Shown here in pieces: positions 7,941 to 17,106 of a stretch of DNA of 64,000 bases. The position numbers and the translations under genes are program-made. The DNA lies in assembly GCF_004297105.1 (NCBI RefSeq), contig NZ_SCVE01000012.1, positions 62,001-126,000 of the forward strand, in the 5' to 3' direction. This stretch comes from Herbiconiux sp. (GTDB lineage Bacteria; Actinomycetota; Actinomycetes; Actinomycetales; Microbacteriaceae). The notes below the pieces were generated by a model. The model was not told the DNA's origin. It made no database searches and saw only the letters and a program-made list of their open reading frames with translations. Position 1 is the first letter of the stretch, and every line of letters starts with the position of its first letter.

Positions 7941-8327
7941 ATGGACCCGTTGACACTCATCGTGGTGGCCCTGCTCGGCATCGGCACGTTCATCCTGATC
8001 GCCGCGGCCATCATCGCCCTGGTGATCTCCCGCCGAAGCGCCGCCGCCCGATCGGCGCGCGGAGACCTGTCCACCGTCGCACCCCAGCGCAGGAGTCCAC
8101 TGCTCCGCGTGGGAGGGGTGCTGCTGATTCTCGGAATCATCGGCTTCGTCGTGGGCCTGGTGTGGATCCTCACGTTCTTCCTGTCGCAGGGGCGAGCCCC
8201 GATCGCCGGCGTGTTCGCGTGGAACATCCTGATCGGCTTCGCGGTTCTCGTGCCCGGCTTCATCGTCGCGGTCCTCGGGCTGGTGCTGACGCTGGTGGGT
8301 CGAGGCCCGACCGTCAGTCGAGGATGA
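7941..8327 (+). CDS. Small integral membrane protein
   Basis: A 128-residue hydrophobic protein with about three membrane segments: LIVVALLGIGTFILIAAAII near the N terminus, VLLILGIIGFVVGLVWILTF in the middle, and AVLVPGFIVAVLGLVLTLV near the C terminus. A basic loop (SRRSAAARSARG) follows the first segment. There are no catalytic motifs and I do not recognise the family. The start is supported by a TANNNT box 7 nt upstream. The 3' end overlaps the convergent gene by 14 bp. Confidence 0.72.
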   Translation: MDPLTLIVVALLGIGTFILIAAAIIALVISRRSAAARSARGDLSTVAPQRRSPLLRVGGVLLILGIIGFVVGLVWILTFFLSQGRAPIAGVFAWNILIGFAVLVPGFIVAVLGLVLTLVGRGPTVSRG

Positions 8328-9000
8328 ACTGGGTGGTGGTGGCCGCGGAGACTCCGCCCACCTCCACGTTCAGGTGGTACGAGGAGCCGCCGCCCGGCAC
8401 CTGGGCGCGGTCGGCGGCACCGCAGGTGCTGGCCGAGGAGCGGGTGCGGTCCCAGGCGAACGGCGTCGAGGAGACCGGCACGTTCGGCTCGAGGAGCGCC
8501 TCGGTGTCGGATGCACCCGACTGGCAGTCGGTGGAGACCCAGTAGGTCTCGGCACCGCTCGTGATCGTGTACTTCTGCTGCGAGGTGCCCGCGTTCACCG
8601 TGCAGGCGACAGAGCCGGTGTTCGTGATGGTGAAGGAGATCTGGGGGTTCACCCCGGGCGCGTAGGTCACCGCATCCGTCACCGGCTCCACCCGGATCGT
8701 CGAGGGATCGCACGCATCGCCCGCCTCGACCGCAGGGGCGGCGGGGGTCTCGGCGGCGGAGTCGGAACCGGAGGCGGGTGTGGCCGCGGGATCGGCCGGC
8801 GCATCCGTCGAGGCGGCTGCGGTCGACGAGGCGGAGGGTGCGGCCACCGGCGCCGGCTCACCCTGAGCGCCCGACCCGGGGCGCACCACGATCAGCACCA
8901 CCACCGCGATGACGGCCAGCAGCACGAAGAGCACCACCAGCCGTCGCCGCCAGTACACCTTCTTGGGCTGCGGCCCCACGGGATGCCTGATCGTCGACAT
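8314..9000 (-). CDS. Membrane-anchored extracytoplasmic protein
   Basis: 228 residues. A basic N terminus (PKKVYWRRR) precedes one strong membrane segment (residues about 20-42), then a Pro/Ala/Ser/Thr-rich linker (about 45-95), then a compact C-terminal domain. That domain contains FTITNTGSVACTVNAGTSQ and paired cysteines, which could form disulphides outside the cell. This resembles DUF4232-like beta-sandwich domains of actinobacterial surface proteins, but the match is not certain. TACCCT lies 6 nt before the ATG, so it is probably leaderless. Convergent with the small membrane protein gene. Confidence 0.75.
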   Translation of the reverse strand: MSTIRHPVGPQPKKVYWRRRLVVLFVLLAVIAVVVLIVVRPGSGAQGEPAPVAAPSASSTAAASTDAPADPAATPASGSDSAAETPAAPAVEAGDACDPSTIRVEPVTDAVTYAPGVNPQISFTITNTGSVACTVNAGTSQQKYTITSGAETYWVSTDCQSGASDTEALLEPNVPVSSTPFAWDRTRSSASTCGAADRAQVPGGGSSYHLNVEVGGVSAATTTQFILD

Positions 9001-9006
9001 GAGATC

Positions 9007-9012
9007 AGGGTA
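9007..9012 (-). promoter_or_regulatory. Leaderless -10 box
   Basis: On the minus strand TACCCT is followed by 6 nt and then ATG 9000. Confidence 0.5.
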
Positions 9013-9028
9013 ACCAGCGGATGCGCGA

Positions 9029-9454
9029 CTACGCGGTCACACCATCGCGAGTCGCCAGTCCGAAGGCTGCGAGTTCGCTGTCTTCGAGCAGGCGCGACCG
9101 GATCATGAACCTCTTGCCCTCCGGCGCCTCGATCGAGAAGCCGCTCCCCCGCCCGTCGACGAGGTCGATGGTGAGGAACGTGTACTTCCAGTACTCGAAC
9201 TGCGACCGCGACATGTACACCTCGATGGGGTACGTGCCCTCGACGTGCAGCGTGCCGATCAGGATGTCGGACGCCCCGACCCGGAACATGCCCACCGGGT
9301 AGCACATCGGCGACGAGCCGTCGCAGCATCCGCCCGACTGGTGGAACATCAGCTGCCCGTACGAGGTGGCGAGATGCCGCAGCATGTCTGCTGCGGCATC
9401 CGTCACATCGACCCGGGTGAGCGCCGGAGCGCCCGACGAGGGGGTCTCGGGCAT
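9029..9454 (-). CDS. DUF779 domain-containing protein
   Basis: A 141-residue protein of the DUF779 family. It is recognisable from HQSGGCCDGSSPMCYP near residue 38 and the following GTLHVEGTYPIEVYMS and EAPEGKRFMIRSRLL. The family is regularly encoded beside acetaldehyde/aldehyde dehydrogenases, and its cysteine-rich motif suggests a metal- or redox-linked role, but no activity is established that I know of. Its ATG overlaps the dehydrogenase stop codon by one base (TGATG), so the two are translationally coupled. Confidence 0.9.
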   Translation of the reverse strand: MPETPSSGAPALTRVDVTDAAADMLRHLATSYGQLMFHQSGGCCDGSSPMCYPVGMFRVGASDILIGTLHVEGTYPIEVYMSRSQFEYWKYTFLTIDLVDGRGSGFSIEAPEGKRFMIRSRLLEDSELAAFGLATRDGVTA

Positions 9455-11031
9455 CAGAAGAATCCCATCGGCCCATCGGCGTAGGAGACGAGGAGGTTCT
9501 TCGTCTGCTGGTAGTGGTCGAGCATCATCCGGTGGTTCTCCCGGCCGATGCCCGACTGCTTGTAGCCACCGAACGCGGCGTGCGCGGGGTACTGGTGATA
9601 GGTGTTCGACCACACGCGGCCGGCCTGGATGGCGCGGCCCGCCCGGTAGAGCTGCGACCCCGAGCGCGACCACACGCCGGCGCCCAACCCGTAGAGGGTG
9701 TCGTTGGCGATGGAGATGGCGTCGTCGTAGTCGTCGAAGCTCGTGAGGGCGAGCACCGGGCCGAAGATCTCCTCCTGGAAGATGCGCATCGAGTTCGTGC
9801 CCTCGAACACCGTCGGCTGCACGTAGAAGCCGCCGGAGAGCTCGCCGCCGAGATCGGCCCGCTCGCCGCCCGCCAGCAGGCGAGCGCCTTCCTGCTTGCC
9901 GATGTCCATGTAGCTGAGGATCTTCTCGAGCTGGTCGTTCGAGGCCTGCGCCCCGATCATGGTGGAGGTGTCGAGCGGGTTGCCCTGCTTCACCTTCGCC
10001 ACCCGGTCGAGGCCGTCGGCCACGAAGCCGTCGTAGATCGAGCGCTGCACGAGCGCGCGCGACGGGCAGGTGCACACCTCGCCCTGGTTGAGCGCGAAGA
10101 ACGTGAAGCCCTCGAGCGCCTTGTCGTAGAAGGAGTCCTTCTCGTCGGCCACGTCGGCGAAGAACACGTTCGGGCTCTTGCCGCCGAGTTCCAGCGTGAC
10201 GGGGATGAGGTTCTCGCTCGCGTACTGCATGATCAGGCGGCCCGTGGTGGTCTCACCGGTGAACGCGATCTTGCGGATGTTCTTGTGCGACGCGAGCGGA
10301 GCACCGGCCTCGATTCCGAAGCCGTTCACGATGTTCAGCACACCGGCGGGCAGCAGGTCCTCGATGAGGCCCATCAGCACGTGGATCGACGCCGGGGTCT
10401 GCTCGGCCGGCTTCAGCACGACGCAGTTGCCGGCGGCGAGCGCGGGCGCGAGCTTCCAGACCGCCATCAGGATGGGGAAGTTCCAGGGGATGATCTGCCC
10501 CACGACCCCGAGCGGCTCGTGGAAGTGGTACGCCACGGTGTCGTTGTCGAGTTCGGAGATGCCGCCCTCCTGGGCGCGGATGCAGCCGGCGAAGTAACGG
10601 AAGTGGTCGATGGCGAGCGGGATGTCGGCCGCGAGCGTCTCCCGCACCGGCTTGCCGTTCTCCCACGTCTCGGCCACGGCCAGCAGCTCGAGGTTCTGCT
10701 CCATGCGGTCGGCGATCTTGTTGAGGATGACGGCGCGCTCGGCGACGCTCGTCTTGCCCCAGGCCTCGAACGCCTTCCAGCCGGCCTCGACGGCCCGGTC
10801 GACGTCGGCCGCCGTGCCGCGCGCGATCTCGGTGAAGTTCTGGCCCGTGATGGGGGTCGGGTTCTGGAAGTACTGGCCGTTCGCCGGCGGAACGTACTCG
10901 CCGCCGATGTAGTTGTCGTACCGCGGCTTGAACTGCATTACGGCACCCGCGGTTCCGGGGTTCGCGTAGACGGTGGAGCCGGGCGCCGCGGGGGCGGTCT
11001 CCTGCTCGGCCGGACGATCGATGATGGTCAT
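9454..11031 (-). CDS. NAD-dependent aldehyde dehydrogenase (ExaC/AldA type)
   Basis: Oxidises an aldehyde, probably acetaldehyde or a short aliphatic aldehyde, to the acid with NAD. 525 residues. The sequence holds the glycine-rich [11 protein letters not shown], the catalytic general base in LELGGKSPN, and the catalytic cysteine in [12 protein letters not shown]. The C-terminal [20 protein letters not shown] is typical of this clade. AAAAGGAG precedes ATG 11031. Pairing with DUF779, plus a GAF-domain regulator 2.4 kb away, is the usual context for this enzyme in actinobacteria. The divergent AraC gene probably controls it. Confidence 0.94.
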   Translation of the reverse strand: MTIIDRPAEQETAPAAPGSTVYANPGTAGAVMQFKPRYDNYIGGEYVPPANGQYFQNPTPITGQNFTEIARGTAADVDRAVEAGWKAFEAWGKTSVAERAVILNKIADRMEQNLELLAVAETWENGKPVRETLAADIPLAIDHFRYFAGCIRAQEGGISELDNDTVAYHFHEPLGVVGQIIPWNFPILMAVWKLAPALAAGNCVVLKPAEQTPASIHVLMGLIEDLLPAGVLNIVNGFGIEAGAPLASHKNIRKIAFTGETTTGRLIMQYASENLIPVTLELGGKSPNVFFADVADEKDSFYDKALEGFTFFALNQGEVCTCPSRALVQRSIYDGFVADGLDRVAKVKQGNPLDTSTMIGAQASNDQLEKILSYMDIGKQEGARLLAGGERADLGGELSGGFYVQPTVFEGTNSMRIFQEEIFGPVLALTSFDDYDDAISIANDTLYGLGAGVWSRSGSQLYRAGRAIQAGRVWSNTYHQYPAHAAFGGYKQSGIGRENHRMMLDHYQQTKNLLVSYADGPMGFF

Positions 11032-11086
11032 GGACTGCTCCTTTTGCGACGACGGTGTCGGATGCGCGCAAAGCTACGCCTCAGGA

Positions 11087-11103
11087 GGTTGCATCGGGTT
11101 GCA
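11087..11103. promoter_or_regulatory. Direct-repeat operator candidate for the AraC regulator
   Basis: GGTTGCA is repeated with a 10-bp period (11087-11093 and 11097-11103) in the 133-bp gap between the divergent dehydrogenase and araC-type genes. AraC proteins typically bind tandem direct repeats about one helical turn apart. A related ATTGCAC lies near 11151. Confidence 0.45.
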
Positions 11104-11164
11104 CGCGCAGGCCCGCCGGCGGGCAGCAGGGAATGCCCACCGCGTCGTCGGCATTGCACCCAGC

Positions 11165-12076
11165 ATGAGGCCGACGACGACGCATCCGGATGCACTGAGC
11201 GAGTTGCTCGCCCGGCTGCGCTTCCGCGCCCGCGCCGTGACGATCGGGGCCCTCGCCGCGGGCCACCGGCGAGAGCTCGACGACGGCTCCGCGGTGGTGC
11301 ACCATGTGCTTTCGGGCTCGGCCAGCGTCTCGGGCCTCGACGCGTGTGCGATCGTGCGGACGGGCGACGTCGTGCTGCTCCCCCTCGGCCGGGCGCACAC
11401 CCTCACCGCCATCGCTGACTCCGAGATCCTGACCGGGACCCTTCGATACGAGGGCAGCGCGCTCCCCCGCGGTGCCGCGTCGGTCGACCTGGGTGCGGTG
11501 GTGGCGCCCGCCTCGATCCTCGACGGCGGTCTGCCCGAGCTCATGATGAGCTGCGGTCTCGCGGAGACATCCGCCCTCGTCGACGGTCTCGTGCGGGGCA
11601 TCCGGGAGGAGCAGGATGCGGGCCGCTCGGCGGCCTCGTCGCTGACCGAAGCACTCGCCACCCTGATCGTGGCGGCGACGGTGCGCAGCTGGGCGGAGCA
11701 GGTCTGCGACCACCTCGACGGAGGCTGGCAGTTGGCGTTGCGTGACCCGGACATCGCGCGCGCGGTGGAGGCCATCCAGAGCCGGCCCGGAGCCCGGTGG
11801 AGCGTGGCCGGACTCGCCCGGGTGGCGAACTCGTCCCGCTCGGTGTTCGCCGAGCAGTTCCGGCTCGCAGTGGGCGCTCCGCCGCTCACCTACCTCACGC
11901 GCGTGCGGATGGAGCGGGCCAAGCAGCTGCTCGCTGGTGACGGGCTCAGCGTGGGGCAGACGGCCACCGCGCTCGGCTATGTCTCCGACGTGGCTTTCAG
12001 CCGCGCCTTCCGCCGGCACACCGGCCTGTCACCCAGGGCGTGGCGGCAGGGTGCCGAGAGCGCGCTGCCCGAGTAA
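11165..12076 (+). CDS. AraC family transcriptional regulator (cupin_6 type)
   Basis: 303 residues. The N-terminal half is a cupin-like sensor (VHHVLSGSASVSGLDACAIV...GDVVLLPLGRAHTL). The C-terminal 100 residues are the double helix-turn-helix of AraC proteins, with WSVAGLARVANSSRSVFAEQF and GYVSDVAFSRAFRRHTG. The cupin_6 AraC subgroup often responds to small organic ligands and controls an adjacent oxidoreductase or transporter. Here the divergent aldehyde dehydrogenase and the downstream convergent MFS exporter are the obvious targets. ATG 11165 is preferred over an upstream in-frame start inside the dehydrogenase gene. Confidence 0.9.
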   Translation: MRPTTTHPDALSELLARLRFRARAVTIGALAAGHRRELDDGSAVVHHVLSGSASVSGLDACAIVRTGDVVLLPLGRAHTLTAIADSEILTGTLRYEGSALPRGAASVDLGAVVAPASILDGGLPELMMSCGLAETSALVDGLVRGIREEQDAGRSAASSLTEALATLIVAATVRSWAEQVCDHLDGGWQLALRDPDIARAVEAIQSRPGARWSVAGLARVANSSRSVFAEQFRLAVGAPPLTYLTRVRMERAKQLLAGDGLSVGQTATALGYVSDVAFSRAFRRHTGLSPRAWRQGAESALPE

Positions 12077-12109
12077 CGACTCACCCGCCGCACCCCGGTC
12101 CGCTGCAAC

Positions 12110-13318
12110 TCAGCCCGCAGGCCGCATCCGGAGCGATGTCAGCAGCATCCCGCCGGCGAGCGCCGCGAGGCCGCCCGCCAGGAGTGCTGCTCCCACGCCG
12201 ACTCCGTCGACGAGCACTCCGCCCACCACCGCGCCGAGAGCGATCGACACCTGGAAGGTCGCGGCCTGGAGGCCACCCACACTCTCCAACCGGCTCGGTT
12301 CGGCGCGGGCCATCCAGGTCTGCAGAGTGGTGGGCACCGCACCGAAGCCGAATCCCCAGAGCGCCACCGCCACCAGCACGACGGCCTGATTGCCGCCGGA
12401 GAAGGCGAACAGCAGGAGCGCGGCGCCTAGCACAACGGGGAAGACGAACGCGGCCACGCGCATCCGCTTGTCGACCAGGGGCCCGGCAATGAGATTGCCG
12501 GCGAACGCCGCGAGCCCGTAGACGAGCAACAGGACCGCCAGGCCCGCCGGGTCGAACCCGCCCACGTCGGTGGCGGCGGGGCGGATGTAGGTGAACGCCG
12601 CGAAGTGCCCACCGGCCACGAGACCCGTGGCGATCAGGGCGAGCAGGATCAGACGCGAGCGCAGCGTCGCGAACAGCGCACCGAATCCGACCGAGCCTGT
12701 GGCGCGGATCGATGGCAGCACGAACAGTTGCGCGAGCAGGGCGACCGCGCCGACGCCGGCGGCGAGCAGGAACACGGGCCGCCACCCCCACACCTCGCCG
12801 AGCCAGGTGCCGAGCGGGATGGCCGCGACGGTGGCGAGCGAGACGCCCATGTTGACCACGGTCATCGCGCGCCCGAGGCGCTCGGGCGAGACGAGTCGCG
12901 CCGTGACCGAGATGGCGAGGGCCCAGAACCCGCCGAGCGCGATGCCGAGCAGCACTCGCGCGGCGAGCAGCACCGGGTAGCTCGGAGCGATGGCCACCAT
13001 CAGATCGGAGAGCACGGCGAGCAGGCCGAGCCCGAGCATGAGGTGCCGGCGGTCGACCCGGGGCAGCAGCACGGGGATGGTGAGCCCCGCGATGGCGGCC
13101 ACGATCGCCGTGACGCTCACCGACTGACCGGCCACGCCCTCGCTCACGCCCAGGTCGCTCGCCACACGGGTGAGCAGGCTCGCCGGAAGGAATTCGGCCA
13201 TCACCAGGGCGAACACCCCGAGTCCGAGGGAGATGACACCGGCCCAGGAGTCCTTGCGGGGCGATGTCGAGGTCGGTGTCGGCGAGCTCAGGTCGAGCGA
13301 GGCGGTTTCTGCGGTCAT
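12110..13318 (-). CDS. MFS transporter, DHA1 (NepI/arabinose-efflux-like)
   Basis: A 402-residue, 12-segment membrane exporter of the major facilitator superfamily. The N-terminal half shows the DHA1 pattern: ALVMAEFLPASLLTRVASDLG in the first segment, PVLLPRVDRRHLML for the loop 2-3 motif, and ARVLLGIALGGFWALAISV in segment 4. The last fits NepI/AraJ-type effluxers of nucleosides or sugars. The exact substrate is not readable. It is convergent with the AraC gene and follows the GAF regulator on the same strand with a 76-bp gap, so it may be co-transcribed with the latter. Confidence 0.88.
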   Translation of the reverse strand: MTAETASLDLSSPTPTSTSPRKDSWAGVISLGLGVFALVMAEFLPASLLTRVASDLGVSEGVAGQSVSVTAIVAAIAGLTIPVLLPRVDRRHLMLGLGLLAVLSDLMVAIAPSYPVLLAARVLLGIALGGFWALAISVTARLVSPERLGRAMTVVNMGVSLATVAAIPLGTWLGEVWGWRPVFLLAAGVGAVALLAQLFVLPSIRATGSVGFGALFATLRSRLILLALIATGLVAGGHFAAFTYIRPAATDVGGFDPAGLAVLLLVYGLAAFAGNLIAGPLVDKRMRVAAFVFPVVLGAALLLFAFSGGNQAVVLVAVALWGFGFGAVPTTLQTWMARAEPSRLESVGGLQAATFQVSIALGAVVGGVLVDGVGVGAALLAGGLAALAGGMLLTSLRMRPAG

Positions 13319-13394
13319 GCAGGGTGCAACGCGACGAACGCCGGATCCATCCCGCCGATCGTCGCAGAGACCATGCCGATCGTCCGGGGTCGCC

Positions 13395-14681
13395 TCACTC
13401 CGAGCGCTCGAGCGCCTCCAGCTGCGCGACGACCCCGGCGCGCTTCGGCGAGCGCGCCGGCAGGAGGCGGAGCGCGGCCGTCCACACTTCCGCGTCGGTC
13501 AGCCCGTCCTCGGTGGCGGCATAGTCGAGCAGCACGTCGATGGCGGCATCCGTGAGGATCGCCTCGCGGAGACGCACCCGCACACGGTCACGGATGTCGA
13601 CGATGCCGGGCGCATCCGAGCCCGGGAGCAGCGCACCGCGGTAGGCGGCGAGCGCCACCCGGTGGGCGCCCTTGTCGAGCAGGGAGGTGACGTGGTGGGC
13701 GTCGAGTTCGATGGGTGAGCCGAGGCGGTACGGTCGCGACTCCAGCTCGATGCCCGAGCTCTGCAGGATGCGGCGCAACCGCACGATCTCGGCGCGCAGC
13801 GTCACCGTTGCGGCGTCGTCGCCGTACACGAGCCCGGCGAGGCGCGCCGCCGAGAGGCCCTCGCGATGCCAGGCGAGCAGGGTCACGATCTCGGAGTGCC
13901 GGATGCTGAGCTCCCGCACGCCTCCCGACGCCCCCGTGATCTCACCCGTGTCGCGCCCCAGGACATGCATCGAGACAGGGCGCTGCCGGGGAGCACGGCC
14001 CGGCGCCGTCGCCGTCGCCGTCGCCGCGAAGCCGGCCACGCTCATCCGGGTTCCCGCGGTGCGGTGCTCGCTCGCGGCGCGCAGCCTCAGCACCATGAGT
14101 TCGGCCTCGGCTGCCGCCGCCGTGGCCTCGATGAGCGGCAGCGTATGGGGGTCGACGGCACGGGCGTCGCCCGTGATGTCGATCACGCCCAGGATGCGCC
14201 GGGTCTCGGGATCGTGCACCGGCACCGCCGTGCAGCTCCAGCCGTGCACGAGCCGGTTGAAGTGCTCGGCGTCGTGGATCTGGATGCCGTGATCGAGTTC
14301 GAGGGCCGTGCCGGGCGCCGAGGTTCCCACCCGCCGCTCCGACCAGCCGGCGCCTTCCACGAACCGCATCTCCTCGGCCGCTCGTTTCGAGGCCCGGTCA
14401 CCGTCGACCCAGAGCAGGCGGCCCATCTCGTCGCCCACCGCGACGAGCAGCCCCGAGCCCTCGGCGTCGCGCACGAGCAGGCGCTGGATGACGGGCAGCA
14501 CGAGCGAGAGTGGATGGGCGCGACGGTAGTCGGAGAGCACGTCCTCCGGCACCTCGAGATCGGGCAACAGGTGCTCGGGGTCGAGCGCGTTGTCGCGTGC
14601 CCGCTGCCACGACTCGTGCACCACCGCACGGGTGCGGCGACGGTCTTCGGGATCGGGATGAGCCAGCCAAGGACTCGACAT
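13395..14681 (-). CDS. GAF domain-containing transcriptional regulator
   Basis: 428 residues with an AcoR-like sensory part: an N-terminal helical region (VVHESWQRARDNALDPEH) and a GAF domain (about 70-180, with GAGWSERRVGTSAPGTAL and ILGVIDITGDARAVDP). The AAA+ domain of true AcoR is absent. Instead there is a C-terminal winged-helix/BTAD-like region (about 235-425, with LAWHREGLSAARLAGLVYGDD). Actinobacterial proteins of this architecture commonly flank aldehyde dehydrogenase/DUF779 pairs and probably sense alcohol- or aldehyde-derived signals. That role is inferred from neighbours. Confidence 0.85.
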   Translation of the reverse strand: MSSPWLAHPDPEDRRRTRAVVHESWQRARDNALDPEHLLPDLEVPEDVLSDYRRAHPLSLVLPVIQRLLVRDAEGSGLLVAVGDEMGRLLWVDGDRASKRAAEEMRFVEGAGWSERRVGTSAPGTALELDHGIQIHDAEHFNRLVHGWSCTAVPVHDPETRRILGVIDITGDARAVDPHTLPLIEATAAAAEAELMVLRLRAASEHRTAGTRMSVAGFAATATATAPGRAPRQRPVSMHVLGRDTGEITGASGGVRELSIRHSEIVTLLAWHREGLSAARLAGLVYGDDAATVTLRAEIVRLRRILQSSGIELESRPYRLGSPIELDAHHVTSLLDKGAHRVALAAYRGALLPGSDAPGIVDIRDRVRVRLREAILTDAAIDVLLDYAATEDGLTDAEVWTAALRLLPARSPKRAGVVAQLEALERSE

Positions 14682-14826
14682 GGTCTACCGCCAATCGCCG
14701 TCGATCGTGGGGTGGGAGCCCGGACACGGATGCTCGCGCACCCAGTATCGCGCGCGAACCTCCGCACGACCAGAGCGTGGGCCCGTTCGGGGTGCGCGCG
14801 ACCCGGTCAGCCGAGCGGGTGCGTTC

Positions 14827-16299
14827 TCACCACGAGCCCGGCGCGTAGTCCTTCAGGAAGACCCCGAACAGATCCTCCCCGCCCTCGCCGCGCACGATCG
14901 GGTCGTACACCCGGGCCGCGCCGTCGACGAGATCGAGCGGAGCATGGAAGCCTTCTTCGGCGAGCCGGATCTTGGTGGGATGCGGCCGCTCGTCGGTGAT
15001 CCAGCCCGTGTCGACACTCGTCATCAGGATGCGATCGGTCTCGAACATCTCGCGCGAACTCGTGCGGGTGAGCATGTTCACCGCCGCCTTCGCCATGTTG
15101 GTGTGCGGATGCCCCGGGCCCTTGTAGCCGCGGCCGAACACCCCCTCCATCGCACTCACATTCACGATGTAGCGGCGTCGCGCCGGACTCGCGGCGAGCG
15201 CGGATCGCAGCCGCGAGATCAGGAGGAACGGCGCCGTGGTGTTGGCGAGCTGCACCTCGAGCATCTCGAGCGGATCGACCTCGTCGACGCGCTGGGTCCA
15301 CGAATTGACGTCGTGGAGATCCGGCACGAGCCCTCCGGCATCGATCGCCGTACCGGTGGTGTGCCGCTCCAGTGAGCTCGACCCGGGCGCAAGGGCCTGA
15401 GCCGTGAGCTCCTCCGCCCGTGCGGCGGCGGCGGCGAGGATCGGATGGGCACTCACCGAGTCGGCGAGGGCCTGCGGATGCTGGTCGTTCGTGTGGCCGA
15501 AGGTGATCAGCTCGGGAAGCGGGCCGCCCGGCAGCGGCGCGAGTTCGGCATCCACCAGAGGCTGGTACGCACCAGTTGAGCGTCTCACGGTCTGGGTGGC
15601 GTTGTTGATGAGGATGTCGAGCGGCCCCGCAGCCGCCACATCGTCGGCGAGCCCGATCACCTGGGCGGGGTCGCGGAGGTCGATGCCGACGATCTTGAGC
15701 CGATGCATCCAGTCGGCCGAGTCGGGGAGACCGGCGAACCGGCGCACGGCGTCGCGGGGGAAGCGCGTGGTGATGGTGGTGTGGGCGCCGTCGCGCAGCA
15801 GCCGCAGGGCGATGTACATGCCGATCTTGGCGCGCCCGCCGGTGAGCAGCGCGCGCCGGCCGGTGAGGTCGGTTCGTGCCTCGCGCTTGGCGTGACTCAT
15901 CGCGGCGCAGGAGGGGCAGAGCTGATGGTAGAACGCGTCGACCACCGTGTACGGCTGCTTGCAGATGTAGCAGTTGCGCGGCTTCAGCAGGGTGCCGGCG
16001 CTCGCAGCCGTCGTGGACGTGCGGATCGGCACGCCGCGTGTCTCGTCGTCGATGCGGTCGGGCGCTCCCGTGGCGGTGGCGGCGATGACCTCGCGATCGG
16101 CATCGGCGACGCTCGCGCGGATCTCGCGACGCCGATGGTTCTTCACGGCCTTGAACATCTTCGCGGTGGCCTTGCGCATCACCACGAAGTCGGGATGATC
16201 CTCGGCGAGGTCGGACATCTGCGCGAGAACCTTCAGCGACACGGCGAGATCATGCGGGTCGATACCGGCCTTCGGCGGGTCGGGAGTCTCGGAGGGCAC
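14827..16299 (-). CDS. Zinc-ribbon/SDR two-domain oxidoreductase-like protein
   Basis: 490 residues, much longer than a classical short-chain dehydrogenase. A helical N terminus is followed by a zinc ribbon with Cys110, Cys113, Cys128 and Cys131, then a Rossmann domain with TGGRAKIG (153-160) and NNAT (232-235). The usual catalytic YxxxK is replaced by T400-N-M-A-K404 in HPHTNMAKAA; Tyr392 lies nearby. A segment of about 90 residues (245-335) is inserted after NNAT. The start is GTG 16299 with TAGAAT 5 nt upstream. Related large SDR-like proteins exist in fungi and plants, but I know no established substrate. Confidence 0.8.
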   Translation of the reverse strand: MPSETPDPPKAGIDPHDLAVSLKVLAQMSDLAEDHPDFVVMRKATAKMFKAVKNHRRREIRASVADADREVIAATATGAPDRIDDETRGVPIRTSTTAASAGTLLKPRNCYICKQPYTVVDAFYHQLCPSCAAMSHAKREARTDLTGRRALLTGGRAKIGMYIALRLLRDGAHTTITTRFPRDAVRRFAGLPDSADWMHRLKIVGIDLRDPAQVIGLADDVAAAGPLDILINNATQTVRRSTGAYQPLVDAELAPLPGGPLPELITFGHTNDQHPQALADSVSAHPILAAAAARAEELTAQALAPGSSSLERHTTGTAIDAGGLVPDLHDVNSWTQRVDEVDPLEMLEVQLANTTAPFLLISRLRSALAASPARRRYIVNVSAMEGVFGRGYKGPGHPHTNMAKAAVNMLTRTSSREMFETDRILMTSVDTGWITDERPHPTKIRLAEEGFHAPLDLVDGAARVYDPIVRGEGGEDLFGVFLKDYAPGSW

Positions 16300-16329
16300 A
16301 GGAGATTCTACGTCCTGCCCCTCGCCGAA

Positions 16330-16584
16330 CTAGCGCCGCCGCCCGTTCCTGCGATTGAGCGCGCCGATGCGACGGGCGAGAACGATGCACGTCACAGCTC
16401 CCGCGACCACCACCACGGCGCTCAGCACCAGGGTGATGGTGAGAGCGACGCCGAGGCCGGCGGAGTGCGCCGGATAGAGGAACACCAGCGAGGCGAGAAG
16501 GCCGAGGCATCCGACGATCACCACCACGAGGGCGCCGAGGAACTGGCGGGTCAGGCGGTTGTGTTCGGGTCCGGGTTCCAGCAC
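16330..16584 (-). CDS. Small membrane protein, two segments
   Basis: 84 residues starting at GTG 16584, 9 nt after the upstream nudix stop. It has two hydrophobic segments (about 17-37 and 44-68) and a basic C terminus (ALNRRNGRRR), so both termini are probably cytoplasmic. I recognise no family. It probably forms a unit with the preceding NUDIX gene. Confidence 0.6.
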   Translation of the reverse strand: MLEPGPEHNRLTRQFLGALVVVIVGCLGLLASLVFLYPAHSAGLGVALTITLVLSAVVVVAGAVTCIVLARRIGALNRRNGRRR

Positions 16585-16593
16585 CCGTCAATG

Positions 16594-17100
16594 CTACGCG
16601 CGCTCGCCGGCGTCGAAGAGCTCGTACGACGAGACGGTGGCGCAGTCCTCACCGAAGGTGAAGTCGCCGAGCACCCGGCTGCCGGCGAGCACGCCGGGGA
16701 GCCAGTACTTGGCGTCATCCCACATGCCGTCGAGGGGCAGCTCGTCGACGGGGTACCAGTCGGGCGAGACCTCGTCGGACTCCTGCGGCGTGCCCGTCCA
16801 GCGCGACGCCACGAACACCGTCGAGTCCTGACTCCAGTTCTCCCGGTACGGGAACGCGAACTTCACGAGACCCATCTCGGTGAGGTCGGCGGCGGCGACC
16901 ACGAGGCTCGACTCCTCCTCGATCTCGCGCACGATCGCGTCGAGCGCCGATTCGCCCACCTCGACCTTGCCCCCGAGGCCCACGATGTTGCCCGAGCCGA
17001 GGCCTGTCTTCTTGCGACCGAGCAGCACTTCGACGCGACCGTCTTCGCCCACCCGCGTGAGGAAGGCGACGCACACCTGGTACGGAGAGACGGGAGACAT
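16594..17100 (-). CDS. NUDIX hydrolase (MutT/MTH1-like)
   Basis: 168 residues. The Nudix box begins GKVEVGESALDAIVREIEEE, matching GX5EX7REUXEEXGU except that the conserved Gly near its end is Ser (ESSL instead of EXGL). The preceding GNIVGLGGKVE resembles the NGFGGKVE segment of MTH1-type 8-oxo-dGTP diphosphatases, so a nucleotide-sanitising role is plausible. WYPVDELPLDGMWDDAKYW is the usual C-terminal region. TATCAT lies 6 nt before ATG 17100, suggesting a leaderless transcript. Confidence 0.88.
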   Translation of the reverse strand: MSPVSPYQVCVAFLTRVGEDGRVEVLLGRKKTGLGSGNIVGLGGKVEVGESALDAIVREIEEESSLVVAAADLTEMGLVKFAFPYRENWSQDSTVFVASRWTGTPQESDEVSPDWYPVDELPLDGMWDDAKYWLPGVLAGSRVLGDFTFGEDCATVSSYELFDAGERA

Positions 17101-17106
17101 CTGTGG

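Noticed and set aside
10973..11164. Upstream extension of the AraC regulator from an earlier start
   Set aside because: It would overlap the divergent dehydrogenase gene and promoter region, and the added residues resemble no AraC protein.
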